Assembly: GCF_000143535.2 (NCBI RefSeq)
Contig: NC_037313.1
Span: 317,501 to 381,500, forward strand
From: Botrytis cinerea B05.10
Lineage: Eukaryota > Ascomycota > Leotiomycetes > Helotiales > Sclerotiniaceae
Length of the DNA: 64,000 nt
Direction of reading: 5' to 3'
This document shows, piece after piece, positions 45,401 through 55,564 of this stretch (positions are counted from its first letter, which is position 1; the number at the start of each line of letters is the position of its first letter). The position numbers were made by a program, and so were the translations under genes. Below the pieces are notes generated by a model. It had not been told where the DNA came from. It ran no database searches and saw only the letters and a list, made by a program, of their open reading frames with translations.

Positions 45401-46158
45401 GGCGCGATGCGGTTGTGAAATTGCTACTCGAAAAAGGTGCTGATATCGAATCGAAGGATAGCGAATATGGTCGAACACCACTGTTATGGGCTGCTAAGAA
45501 TGGGCACGATACAGTTGTGAAATTGCTACTCGAAAAAGGTGCTGATATCGAGTCGAAGGATAGAAATGGTCAAACACCACTGTTATTGGCTGCTATAAAT
45601 GGGCACGATGCGGTTGTGAAACTGCTACTTGAAAAAGATGCTGATATCGAATCGAAGGATAGTAGATATGGTCGAACACCACTATCTTGGGCTGCTGGGA
45701 ATGGGCACGATGCGGTTGTGAAATTGCTACTCGAAAAAGGTGCTGATATCGAGTCGAAGGATAGAAATGGTCAAACACCACTGTTATTGGCTGCTATAAA
45801 TGGGCACGATGCGGTTGTGAAACTGCTACTTGAAAAAGATGCTGATATCGAATCGAAGGATAGTAGATATGGTCGAACACCACTGTTATGGGCTGCTAAG
45901 AATGGGCACGATACAGTTGTGAAATTGCTACTCGAAAAAGGTGCTGATATCGAATCGAAGGATAGAAATGGTCAAACACCACTGTTATTGGCTGCTATAA
46001 ATGGGCACGATGCGGTTGTGAAACTGCTACTTGAAAAAGATGCTGATATCGAATCGAAGGATAGTAGATATGGTCGAACACCACTATCTTGGGCTGCTGG
46101 GAATGGGCACGATACAGTTGTGAAATTGCTTGAGCAAGTGCAAGTTTTACTATTGTGA
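42441..46158 (+). CDS. NACHT_N-NACHT-ankyrin receptor
   Basis: Two exons, 1222 aa. ATG 42441 (MKFFRRNKP) begins a low-complexity Ser/Lys/Pro-rich N-terminus. Intron 42790..42838 (49 nt) follows. Exon 2 has a NACHT_N domain (FVLWGKDLIGEAVKASPEAS, WAGVCIILPLL), a coiled-coil linker, and NACHT with P-loop [15 protein letters not shown] and Walker B FVLDALDECE. A winged-helix-like region ends in FLHQTAREFLL. The C-terminus is about 10 ankyrin units (VVKLLLEKGADIESKD). The last unit is cut short (HDTVVKLLEQVQVLLL then TGA), so the array ends abruptly. The NACHT core resembles that of the PNP-NACHT gene, suggesting paralogy. Its 3' end is duplicated at 52571. Confidence 0.85.
45190..46130 (+). repeat. 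Ankyrin array with alternating 33/34-aa units
   Basis: From the fourth unit on, a unit with KDRNGQTPLLLAAING alternates with one with KDSRYGRTPL(S/L)WAA(G/K)NG, giving a 201-bp dimer repeated with almost no change. Confidence 0.9.
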
Positions 46159-46355
46159 AATGATCGCCGACAGAAGAAGGAGCTAGTATCAACAAGGTAT
46201 ATAAGTTCCAATGGAATCGAGATTCATGCCCAATAGGGGCATGGTAGTTTAGTGGTATAGCTCTCTATCATTATTTTATATACCATTTCTCCGACTTTTC
46301 TACTTATTCTCTAACTAACTATTAAGTGTCTGAAGCAGAATGAAAGATTCTGTAT
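46093..46355 (+). repeat. 3' end of NACHT-ankyrin gene, source copy of a duplication, with tRNA A-box-like motif
   Basis: The last 66 nt of the coding region and about 200 nt of 3' flank align with 52571-52835. Within the flank, GCATGGTAGTTTAGTGGTAT (46240-46259) resembles the 5' half of a tRNA-Gly, including an A box. No complete tRNA fold follows, so it is not called as a tRNA. Confidence 0.75.
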
Positions 46356-46384
46356 ATTTGTTATAAGATATGTTGTAATATTGA

Positions 46385-46565
46385 TATCATATAATGAGCT
46401 TAGCTCATTACTTAATAAACTAGATTTCAATATATTCTAGGATATAGCAAAACAAAACAATTAATTATAGGCTATTAAAGCCTAAAAAACTTGTTTTGAT
46501 ATAAACTAGTTTATTAAGCAATGCTAATGTTGCGGTATGTCCTGTAACAAATCTATATTCTATTA
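46385..46565. mobile_element. Small palindromic MITE-like element
   Basis: CTCATTACTTAATAAACTAG on the left and AACTAGTTTATTAAGCAATG on the right form an imperfect inverted repeat around an AT-rich centre. The right half also carries TGTTGCGGTATGTCCTGTAAC, matching the ends of the 30683-31923 element. Probably the same family. Confidence 0.6.
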
Positions 46566-46803
46566 CTCTGAGATTTCGTTGACCCACTCTTTACTTCTTA
46601 CTTTTAACCCTGATCACTTCCTAACTTCCTTTCCGCCATCAATCATCATGTATAAATACATTTTCTCCTATCACACTTGATATAAATTAAAGGACACACA
46701 TGGTTCATATTATCGGCTAATAAAGAGAAAAAAAAAGATATACAATAGTTATTAGTCATAAGATTCAAAGAAAAACTACTACATCCTACTTTCAGTTCTC
46801 AAC

Positions 46804-47049
46804 CTACCTCACCCAGTTACAAAAATTCAGACGCACTACCAGCTCGAGACTAACAGCAATACCTTCTGCTCTCGAAACAGTTACTTGATTTATATATCGC
46901 ACTGACTTATTATCTATAAATAAAACATCTCTCGCCTTCAAACTCGGAGACTTCCCAAGTCGCTTTGAAGTTCTTGAGCTTTTTCGAAGGCGAATTTCTT
47001 TGAGTGAATAAATAAACTTTCGCTTTCTAATTGATCTTTTTAGGGCCAT
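46804..47049 (-). CDS. Short basic ORF, unidentified
   Basis: 81 residues from an ATG at 47049, very rich in Lys and Arg in the first half (MALKRSIRKRKFIYSLKEIR) and hydrophobic later. No family recognised and no supporting introns. It could be a chance ORF in AT-rich DNA. Confidence 0.2.
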   Translation of the reverse strand: MALKRSIRKRKFIYSLKEIRLRKSSRTSKRLGKSPSLKARDVLFIDNKSVRYINQVTVSRAEGIAVSLELVVRLNFCNWVR

Positions 47050-47585
47050 GATTGATTGAACTTGTATTTATGATGTTCATTTCATTGGAGGGAAGTCCTT
47101 CCATAAGTGATAAAATAGATGTTGACACCGGTTCCCAAATGTCTCTACAGACACTAGCAGATACTGATTGAAGCAGAGGAGGCTTAATAGCAAATACAAG
47201 CAAAGTTATCCTTGAGTGAATTTCGTTGATAGTGAGAAAATTGAAAAGCGTATGTAGCGTTTGTCAACTTTAAATGATAAGCGCTCAAACACGTCTGCTG
47301 TCTTTTCGTGCACACTCTTGCGTAATCTTCGTATAATCTTGTAGCTTGGGGTCGGGTAATTCATGTATTTCTACCGTGTGATGGCTCTGCATTGCTGTTG
47401 ACTATTGCGTGCTGGGTGGGACTAGTCTTTTGATTGTTGGGGTTGATTAAGAGCAGTTCACCTCGGCGACGACGCGGCACTGTCGGAGCGTCTTTCCCCA
47501 TGTCCTGATGCTCTTATATATATTCGGGGGAGGGGAGGAGATGGGAGGGGTTCTCATTTTTGGGCATCTTGTTGTAATTTCTCGT

Positions 47586-49157
47586 TCAATGAATCAGACA
47601 TCCGCAGTGGAAATAGCTTTTTTCCTGTCCAGTTTTCTTTCTTCGTTCCTGTGAGATCTGTGGATGCTTAGCAAGTTTTCTCTTTCCCTCATGAATGTCG
47701 ATGGTGACCGCGTTGGAGCTGGTACTCGAAGGTGTCGATGTTTTTGTGGAGGGACCCGCTGATGATCTTGATGCGAATTTCATTTGATTTGGAAATAATT
47801 TTTCTGGGGCCCGAATAAAGTTCTCGGCGTTTTGAGCTGCTGCTTTCAATTATCCGTGTGAGCCCGGAACGTTGCCAATGAAGTCCATATCGATTCTTGT
47901 GGGGATGGGCTGTGTCAATTTCATCTGATATTGGGCTGCCACTGCTTTGTCCTCGCTACATCATGCTGCATCTCATACAATAGATTCAGAGAATTGTTTC
48001 AGTCTGAACTCATTGCTTATCTCTCATTTTGGCATTAGCTATTCGAAGATTCGCTTCCGATCCTGCGTTAGTTGGTCCAGATTACTGAAATAATCAGGCT
48101 TTGGGCAGGCTCCAGTTGTGAAATCTTGTGGGATATTTGACGTTTCCTTGGATTCATGCCAATCGAATCCTCTTTTTTATCGGACCAGTATTATAGTTGC
48201 GTGTGATCACCGCTTGTTCGGAAAGACCCTGTATGTCCTTGAGGGCAAGGTAGTTCTCTATCTCCACGATTCATGGTCGGAGGTCTCTCTTTCCTCCTTC
48301 TAGCAAGCAGGGTGCCTTTGAACTCTCGATCCCTGGTGAAATAGCTTGCAGTGTGTGCATGAGTGATTTTTTCTCCAATTGTCTCGAGTGGGCTCCCGAT
48401 TCCCGCCGGGAGCTGGTGAATTGATTGAAGTTCGGGATCTACCTGGGAAACTCTTTGGGGCGATTGGCTGCTTGTATGCACTGGTTGTGCTATTAATTTC
48501 TCCATTGCTGACAGCCGCTCCTCCCTCTATCCTTCGATACTTTTTCTTTCATGTTTGATCTCTCGACGTTGTCGAGCAATCATCACTTGAAAATTGGTAG
48601 ACATGTTAGACTGTGGGGAGGATTGTGAGATCCGATTTCCTAGGAGATTTCCAAGAGGACTTGATTGTTCTTATAGGATGGCATGCTCGTTCAAACTTGG
48701 GGTGTTACCGGGGTGCGACCATGATAAGCTAAGGGGTGAGCTCGGCAAATTGGATCTTGGAGGTCCGGGCGTTCTTGAATCCGAGGGATGGTCTGCGTGG
48801 CTTCCTACTCTGGCTTTTTCGTTTTGTCCTTCTTGTGTTTGGTTCTTCTTCATTTGGATGTTTCTCAATCTCCACAACTCGAGGACTTTGTATAGGATCT
48901 TTTCCAGGTTGAGGTTGGCGTCCCGCCAGTCTTCGAAGGGGTTTCATCTTGGCGTTTTGTCTGAGGAATTTGGACCACTTATTGTCTGGGGATTCGCTAG
49001 TGGTAGGTGGTACACTGTGGTTGGTCAATTGTACGATTACGGTGCCACCTCGGCGGCGAGAGTGTTTGTTTCTAGTTCTCTGAAAGTAAAGAGTGAGGTC
49101 TTTTCTATTGTCGTATCGCTACTTGACAGGCCTACTCCATTAAAAGATAGAATATAG
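47586..49157 (-). pseudogene. Decayed coding DNA of unknown identity
   Basis: A GC-richer block where the minus strand gives several protein-like pieces in order: MTNHSVPPTTSESP...FLRQNAKMKPLRRLAGRQP, FQVMIARQRREIKHERKSIEG (then TAG), MEKLIAQPVHTSSQSPQRV...SYFTRDREFKG, and AENFIRAPEKLFPNQMK. Stops separate them. The basic, Pro/Ser-rich composition is compatible with a retrotransposon gag or a nuclear protein. I cannot assign a family. The + strand ORF at 48594-49157 is its shadow. Confidence 0.4.
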
Positions 49158-50805
49158 TATGAGATGCCATGGAAAGAGTCAATGTGGCAATTGTTTTTCT
49201 CGGTTCTCATTTTTTCTCATCTTATTCCCTCGTCAATTCAAACAAGACTCGGTCAATAGATTGCTACTTCTCTCTCAGTTCAGTTGCTTGGTGGTTGGCT
49301 ACCGCCGCGTGCTCGGCGCCATTTGGAAAACAGCTTTCGAAACCATAATGATTGAACTTTGTTGTTTAGAAATACCATAGAAGTTCATTGATATCGGCCG
49401 TGTAAAACAACTACGAAACAAGTGATATTCATGGTACGATACGCATAGCAACGTTGATTGTGTCCATTTCAACTTCCTGGACTACCACGACCTGAATATG
49501 ACATGCAACATACCTCGGAAGCGCTATGTTCATTTTAAGATCTTTATCAAATATCCCAGAACAGGAGTCGCCGCCTCCGCTGTTCCAAGATTATCAACTT
49601 GGCGAAGAATAGTAGGTTTATCTTTATATCTTGGGTCTTCTTTGCATGAATTGTTTGGATCGCGCCTCCAAAGAGATCTTTAGTTGGTCCAGGATCTACC
49701 CCCTGTGAAGCCAGCCTTTTGTTACTTACCTCCTCCATGTTATTTCCAGAACATGCTTCGTGTTCCTCGGTTGCAATTTCCTCACTGCCTGCATGCGCAA
49801 AGAGCAAAGCGGACCAAGCTTCCTCCCTGCAGAAGATGGCTCTTTTGAAAGGCTGGTTCGCTCTCAGTTTTTGATGGCGGATTTTTATATCATTGTGTTG
49901 GATGATGGTGACGCAAATCAAGATAAGGGCGCTGTCATCATATCATGGCAGAAACTCACATGTATGATTGTTTGCACAACTTACCCAGTTGGTCCACACG
50001 TTTTTCTTAACGCGTTCCCCCAAGATTCTTCGGGGTTTCCCAAAACCTTTGGTTACAGATAAGTTCTCCCAATCTTGGTCCCGCTAATCTTTCATAGATG
50101 ATCCTGCCTCGAAATCAAAGCCAAAAAGCGTATTGATATTTTGTAATCATCATATGCATGGGACTCAACTTTTAGATCGGCAACCCGCCGACCGCGTCCT
50201 TATTCCCAACGAATATTTTTCTTTAAGAAAAAACAAAACCATCGCTTTGTATTTGCTTTCACAAACTCATCCACTCTCCAGCCGCCACAAATCGGTACCA
50301 ACACATAATTAGGGGCAAGGAAAAGGTCATGGCAAAGGATGGCGAACATTGAAAGCGAGGAACACCAGGAAAAAATACTGTAAAGAAGAAGCAGATTGCC
50401 AACAAGGAAAAATCCCCAACTCCAGCCAAACGCAACGACTCGGATGTGTCGAAGGTCGAGAGCATTGATGAGGCTTGAGCCAGCGCTACGTCTTGTTCAC
50501 AGAGTTAGTACAACTCAGGTCTCTTCTTCACTCAGTATTTGCCATAAATCTAACTTCTCGCGTGCAGCACGATGGGTATTGTTGGTATCACCATGGGGAT
50601 GGTGAAGTCAATATAGTACTATGGTTCACACTGTTGTAATATTGCTTAGGGTTCTAAAGCTAGGACTACGAAACGTATTGCTGTAGTGCCGAAAGTCGCT
50701 AGCACGGTCATATGATCCCTATCCCGACAGATTGATATACCCTGGAAGAATGTTAGAGGTTATAACTATATTTTAAATTTAAAGATACTTATTACATATA
50801 TAAAC
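49158..50805. other. Intergenic, one possible coding fragment
   Basis: At about 50370-50480 the + strand reads GTPGKNTVKKKQIANKEKSP followed by a Ser/Asp-rich stretch and a stop. It looks like the low-complexity end of a lost gene. Nothing else is recognised. Confidence 0.3.
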
Positions 50806-51258
50806 TTAAGATAATTCGAGCAAGCGAGCTAGAAATACCAATAGAACAGCCGCTAATATAGCCGCTAATGTATAAAATTTAGCAATCTCGAGACCGCATT
50901 CTTCCTGAAATCGATTATTCGGAAGACGGCGTTCTTCATGAAGCCGATTATTCTCGAGACGGCGTTCTTCATGAAGTCGATTATTCTGGAGACGGCGTTC
51001 TTCATGAAGTCGATGGCGTTCTTCTTGAAGTCGATTATTCTGGAGACGGCGTTCTTCATGAAATCGATTATTCTGGAGACGGCGTTCTTCTTGAAGTCTT
51101 GTAATCTCAACATGGTGCTGTTGATATATTCCAACCAATTCGCCAAGGTTGACCATTTCGTCACTATCAGATAGATATTCTTCTTCTTGTTCTTGTTCTT
51201 GATCACGAACAACTAGAATTTGGCTTGGATCTGATGCCTTGAAGTTATTAGCAAACAT
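50806..51258 (-). CDS. Small coiled-coil protein with 11-aa repeats and C-terminal membrane helix
   Basis: From the ATG at 51258 (MFANNFKASDPSQIL) the product is 150 aa; an upstream in-frame ATG at 51363 would give 185. It has an acidic segment (EQEQEEEYLSDSDE) and a leucine-containing helix. Six to seven copies of an 11-residue repeat (RLQEERRLQNN, RLHEERRLENN) follow, one truncated to RLQEERH. It ends with a hydrophobic stretch FYTLAAILAAVLLVFLARLL, a likely single membrane anchor. Function unknown. The repeat is a 33-bp tandem at DNA level. Similar small tail-anchored coiled-coil proteins may oligomerise at membranes; that is inference. Confidence 0.55.
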   Translation of the reverse strand: MFANNFKASDPSQILVVRDQEQEQEEEYLSDSDEMVNLGELVGIYQQHHVEITRLQEERRLQNNRFHEERRLQNNRLQEERHRLHEERRLQNNRLHEERRLENNRLHEERRLPNNRFQEECGLEIAKFYTLAAILAAVLLVFLARLLELS

Positions 51259-51724
51259 GATATCGATTGAAATTAAACACAAGAAGGATAAAGAGGTATT
51301 GTAATATTCTTGAAGTTTGTGTAGTTGTTCAGATTTGTTTGTGATGGGTTTGAACAGAAACATTTTTACATTATATACTACATACCTAATAATGAGATAA
51401 AGGTTGAACCCTTAGTGTATAAGGGGTATGGGTATGTGAAGTTGTTTATTCAAAAGTCACCTGACAAAAAATAATATTTCTATGAATCTAAAATAATAGT
51501 TCTTTACTAGTTTGAATCGTTTTGGTTAGTAGCTACTGTATTGATTTCAAAGATGAGCTGTAATAGCACACACTAACTTCTAATACATCTCGATTTTCAT
51601 GATTTCTTATTTGGTATACAGAACCGTAGATATTTAAATATAGATGAATGCCTTTAATTCAATGGTTATTGTACTGTAGGTCTAAGCGAATGCGAAAATG
51701 CCTAGCTTTTTCAATGTCCCTTAT

Positions 51725-51955
51725 TTAAGACGGTGTGAACGAAGTGAATGACTTCAATTCAATTACCACTGTAATATAGCTACTGTAGCAAAGCCCTAAG
51801 CGAATGCGAAAGAGACTAGCTCTTTTAGTAAGTCTTTATAAGACCTACTACTTTCAATACGTAGCTAGCTCTTTAGATAGAATACAATCAGACATACAGG
51901 ACCTACGCAATTCGTGGGTGCTACGTCTTCCGTATCCTTCTCGTACCAACAAAGA
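51725..51955 (+). repeat. Left arm of a 230-bp inverted repeat
   Basis: GTGTGAACGAAGTGAATGAC through CTTCTCGTACCAACA matches the reverse complement of 53461-53690 with few differences (mostly C/T, G/A). Together the arms enclose about 1.5 kb with a copia fragment and a copy of an NLR 3' end. Confidence 0.9.
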
Positions 51956-52171
51956 CCTATACAATAGCTAGCACTTTACATAGAATACATCTTCGATAAT
52001 TGAGACCTACTAACTTTCAATCCTGCATCATCCACATCCTCTTCATATCTACAACATATATTGCTATTAATCCTAAAATACAAAAATATTTTGTATCAAA
52101 TGAGATGATTAGTAAAATAAGCTGCGGGGGGTTATCTCTGCTTAGAATATTGCAAGACCGAGCCGACTCTA

Positions 52172-52585
52172 ATGTCAACCGGTGAAATTCAGGGCATGAT
52201 TCCATTTGATGGAATTGCAGATCCGCAGTTCGTAGCTCTATATCAATCCAAAGTTGAATCGTTCAATTTCTTGCATACTAGCTCCGACATGACATACAGC
52301 GTGAATATTGTATGTCGTTTCTTCACGAATGCCTCTCCAACTCATATGGAACACTTCGATCGTCTCTTCAGATATATGGCAGGAACATCAAATACACTGT
52401 CATATATGATGGGAACACAGATAGCCACAAGTACCATGGAGCTGAAAAGATCAAGATCATCGGCGACAATCAGGGTAGCTTGGCTCTCGCAAGAATCCCG
52501 AGATTCATCAACACATGAAGTACGTAGCTGTGAAATATCACTACATCCGTGAGCAGGTAGCTATCATGAACTGCTGAGAATGGGC
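52172..52585 (+). pseudogene. Ty1/copia retrotransposon pol fragment
   Basis: Two pieces of the C-terminal part of a copia polyprotein: YQSKVESFNFLHTSSDMTYS, VCRFFTNASPTHMEHFDRLF, RYMAGTSNTLSYM, then after an internal deletion IIGDNQGSLALARIPRF, and a frameshifted KYVAVKYHYIREQVA. This is the RNase H region. It is far too short to be functional and has stops and a frameshift. Confidence 0.8.
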
Positions 52586-52835
52586 ACGATGCGGTTGTGA
52601 AATTGCTTAAGCAAGTGTAAGTTTTACTATTGTGAAATGATCGCCAACAGAAGAAGCTAATACCAACATGATATATAAGTTCCAATAGAATCGAGATTCA
52701 TACCCAATAAAAGCATAATAGTTTAGTGGTATAACTCTCTATCATTATTTTGTGTGCCTTTTCTCCGACTACTCTACTTACCCCTAATTAACTATTAAGC
52801 GTGTGGATCAAAATGATAGATTCTGTACATTCATG
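52571..52835 (+). pseudogene. Duplicate of NACHT-ankyrin gene 3' end
   Basis: CTGCTGAGAATGGGCACGAT through ATGATAGATTCTGTACATTC aligns with 46093-46355, including the GTGAAATTGCTT coding end and the A-box-like motif (GCATAATAGTTTAGTGGTAT). The present frame has a TAA inside AAGTGTAAG. Many G-to-A and C-to-T differences. Fused directly to the copia fragment. Confidence 0.85.
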
Positions 52836-53227
52836 CAAGGATTATTCAATATCGCAGAATAATGTTTTATGTACTATTCCCAGGTACTAGTACTTGGCCC
52901 GCTTGATCTATTCCCAATAAATTTAAGGATTAAATGGCTTACTAGAGTTACAGGGGTATGGGAGAAGGAATAAAACCGATAGTTTATTTTTCTCATAGAA
53001 CGTGTCACTACTTGCAGTAAGGGCAAACTACTCATCCATAATACCCCATCATTACCATAGTATCGGCAATTATTTGGGGGCTCTCGGATTCTATAGCGAT
53101 AATACAGATGATCAAACCGGAACGGATGACGGTGGTGTGCAGTGCAGGTCTGTGACGCTGTCCAAGAAGACTTTTTAAGTTACACTTACAAGATAGGTTT
53201 TTTGAATAACAAGGCAAAATTTTTGTT

Positions 53228-53390
53228 GTACAAGGAACTCATGTCATGACAGCTTATAATAAAGAAAAGATATAAGGGAAACCTTGTATGATTCAGGTTT
53301 ATTTATTCATCTTGTCTAATGTAAATCTCTTTTCCGTGTTTGCAACGTCGACCATCACTCATCTGTAATTTATTAATTACTATAATTAAA
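53228..53390 (+). repeat. Dispersed repeat family A, copy 2
   Basis: CAAGGAACTCATGTCATGAC...ATGATTCAGGTTTATTTATT...CATCACTCATCTGTAATTTATTAA aligns with 13835-13995. This copy is the more AT-rich one. Confidence 0.8.
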
Positions 53391-53460
53391 GTTATAGTTC
53401 TATGGATCTTCAACAAGGTGACCAAAATAATAATCACAGCGGTTTAAACTGCTGATCTCT

Positions 53461-53690
53461 TACTGTTGGTACGAGAAGGATACGGAAGACGTAGCACCCA
53501 CGAATCTCGTAGGTCCTGTATGTCTAATTGTATTCTATCTAAAGAGCTAGCTACGTATTGAGAGTAGTAGGTCTTATAAAGACTTACTAAAAGAGCTAGT
53601 CTCTTTCGCATTTGCTTAAGGCTTTATTACAGTTGTTATATTACAGTGGTAATTGAATTGAAGTTATTCACTTCGTTCACACACTTACTA
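53461..53690 (-). repeat. Right arm of the 230-bp inverted repeat
   Basis: Inverted copy of 51725-51955, carrying GTTGGTACGAGAAGGATACG at its inner end and CACTTCGTTCACAC at its outer end. Confidence 0.9.
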
Positions 53691-53907
53691 AGCCCAAAAA
53701 ACTGTCGTCAATCTTGTTTGCACCTACTATCCTATCACATCACAGATATCACTCTACCTCTACCTGTTTACCCTAAGACCACACACCTTTCTTCTTCGGC
53801 TTTATATATAGATCAGGAAGAAACCCTTGAAAGTTCGATTTGGAAGAAGACATGAATACGAAATGCAATTTCCAACAGTCGTGGGCTAGGAAAAGAATGA
53901 CAACTAT

Positions 53908-55025
53908 TCAAAAAGCCATTGATCCGCCACCCGAATTGAACTGACCACCATTAAATTGTTTTCCACCATTGGTATAAAATTGGCCTGAGAAGTCGTGGAC
54001 TTGATTCCCACTTTCACTTTCACTTCCAGTTTCTCTTCCTCTTCCACTTCTGTACTCCCACACCCTCCCGCTTCGTTCTCGATTCAAGCTTTGATCTATT
54101 GACAAATCAGTATAATCATGCTAATGAAATACCAAGTAAAAACATAAAACTCCAGGTATATCATATCAATCTACTCACTTGAACTCATCGGCTCCAAATC
54201 CTTCACAGATTGTAGAGGAATCAACAATAAAAGTTATTTTGCACATGCAGTAGCTACGGCAGTAGCTACGGCAGCAGCTACGGCAGCAGCATAAGGTTGC
54301 CATTTCCAATTTCTCGTACCAATCTATATCGTCGCTGACGCCCCTCATAACCAAGCATGGAAAACCATCCGTGTATCCAGCAGGCTCTATCTCGAAATAG
54401 ATCACGTCTTACTTCTTCGCTCATTTGTCCCGCTCCTGCGCGTTCTTCATAACCGAATTTCCGGAAGCAATTTTTTAACAGTGAATGTTGAGATACATGC
54501 TTCTACGACGATCTAGTTGTAATCTTACAACCGCGCCTTGCTCGAAACATGCAGCACATAAAGGATTATCGTCGACACGATCGAGCGTTTTCTTGAATAG
54601 AAGATCATTCTTCGCGCCTGGATACTACCATATTTTGTTTTCGTCGTCTTCGTCGACGACGAAATCCACACTAATGTTTTTCCAAGCTTGCATAATTAAA
54701 GTGGCAATATCCTCAATAATCTAAATAAAGAAGTCATTTGTATGCCTGCAGATCTGAGAAGCTTTAGCGGTTTGTTCAACGCGCCCTTTCTATCTTTTCC
54801 CCCTTTCCCATATCGTATTGCACAACACCACCGCCAGTATCCTATGCCATAGATACCACCACATCCCCAAGACGGATATCATTCCACGTACTGGGAATAC
54901 CTCCGCCAATGCCCACCATAAGACCAAAAGAACATTTCAAAACTTGTGCATCATATCTTTCGCAGCCGTGGCCGCTGTTGCGGTGCCATGCTCTGGCAAA
55001 AATTGATAAACAGACAAGTAGAAGA
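53908..55025 (-). pseudogene. PNP-domain effector gene with Q/N/G-rich amyloid-like C-terminal exon, disabled
   Basis: Minus strand from about 55025: [62 protein letters not shown], then YPGAKNDLLFKKTLDRVDD, KIASGNSVMKNAQERDK, TGA, FEIEPAGYTDGFPCLVMRGV, frameshift, WKWQPYAAAV, TAA, LLLLIPLQSVKDLEPMSS. This is a stand-alone PNP/UDP phosphorylase-like domain. A clean intron (54096..54178, GTGAGT donor) then joins, in the WKWQPY phase, to a last exon ending FSGQFYTNGGKQFNGG and QFNSGGGSMAF. Several stops and a frameshift disable it. The tail resembles short amyloid signalling motifs of fungal NLR effectors; that resemblance is from memory. Confidence 0.65.
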
Positions 55026-55491
55026 GGCTTGCCTGTTGTTACTTAGATCCTTTCAGTACTCGTGTTGGGATAATGAACACGGGTTACTTCTTATTAGAGG
55101 CAAGCCCAGCTGTGGGGATCCAAATTATTGAAGTTTGCCTGGTCAAAACAAGAGGGAATTGCTACTTCGACAAAAGCTATTGTGCTGTATTTTTTCTTCT
55201 ACTCTAGTAGCATAGATCTCTAGACTAGTACAGAGAGTCTCACATCCTATTAAGGCTGAAAAAGATGGGCTCGGAGAAATGATCGATTGGCCTTCTCAAG
55301 ACCTTGATATGTGGCTTCGCGTATCTCAACTTCAAGACCGAGATTCAAAAGGCTGCCCCAAAGAAGGTATTAGCTTATCACATATTGCAGCCGAACATAG
55401 ATTGCCTAGATTAGTAGAAATTATTTGCAGAAGCACTAAGAAGCAGTGGGAAACATCCGTAGAGATATTCTACTATTCCTATTTGATTTGA
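54960..55491 (+). pseudogene. NACHT-type NLR remnant
   Basis: Plus strand: WDNEHGLLLIRGKPSCG corresponds to the P-loop region of NACHT proteins (usually LLWIKGKPGSGKST). After a frame change follows KLLKFAWSKQEGIATSTKAI and VLYFFFY, a typical continuation. At 55279-55420 MIDWPSQDLDMW and LSHIAAEHRLPRLVEII look like the distal, ankyrin-like part. The key Lys-Ser/Thr of the P-loop is lost at the frameshift. Only fragments of a gene remain, head-to-head with the dead PNP gene. Confidence 0.55.
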
Positions 55492-55564
55492 AGAAATTCT
55501 TAACATACACTTCACATATTACCAACCCTATCTTGGAAAGAAATTCAACAGTCTTGAGTCTAGA

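Noticed and set aside
46236..46310. Possible tRNA-Gly gene
   Set aside because: Only the 5' half with an A box is recognisable; no anticodon arm, T arm or B box follows.
48594..49157. 187-aa plus-strand ORF as a gene
   Set aside because: Its reverse strand has more protein-like pieces (basic, Pro/Ser-rich) continuing on both sides, so the plus ORF is more likely the shadow.
51725..53690. Arms read as long terminal repeats of the copia element
   Set aside because: The two 230-bp copies are inverted, not direct, and the interior is not a full retrotransposon, so they are described as inverted repeats.
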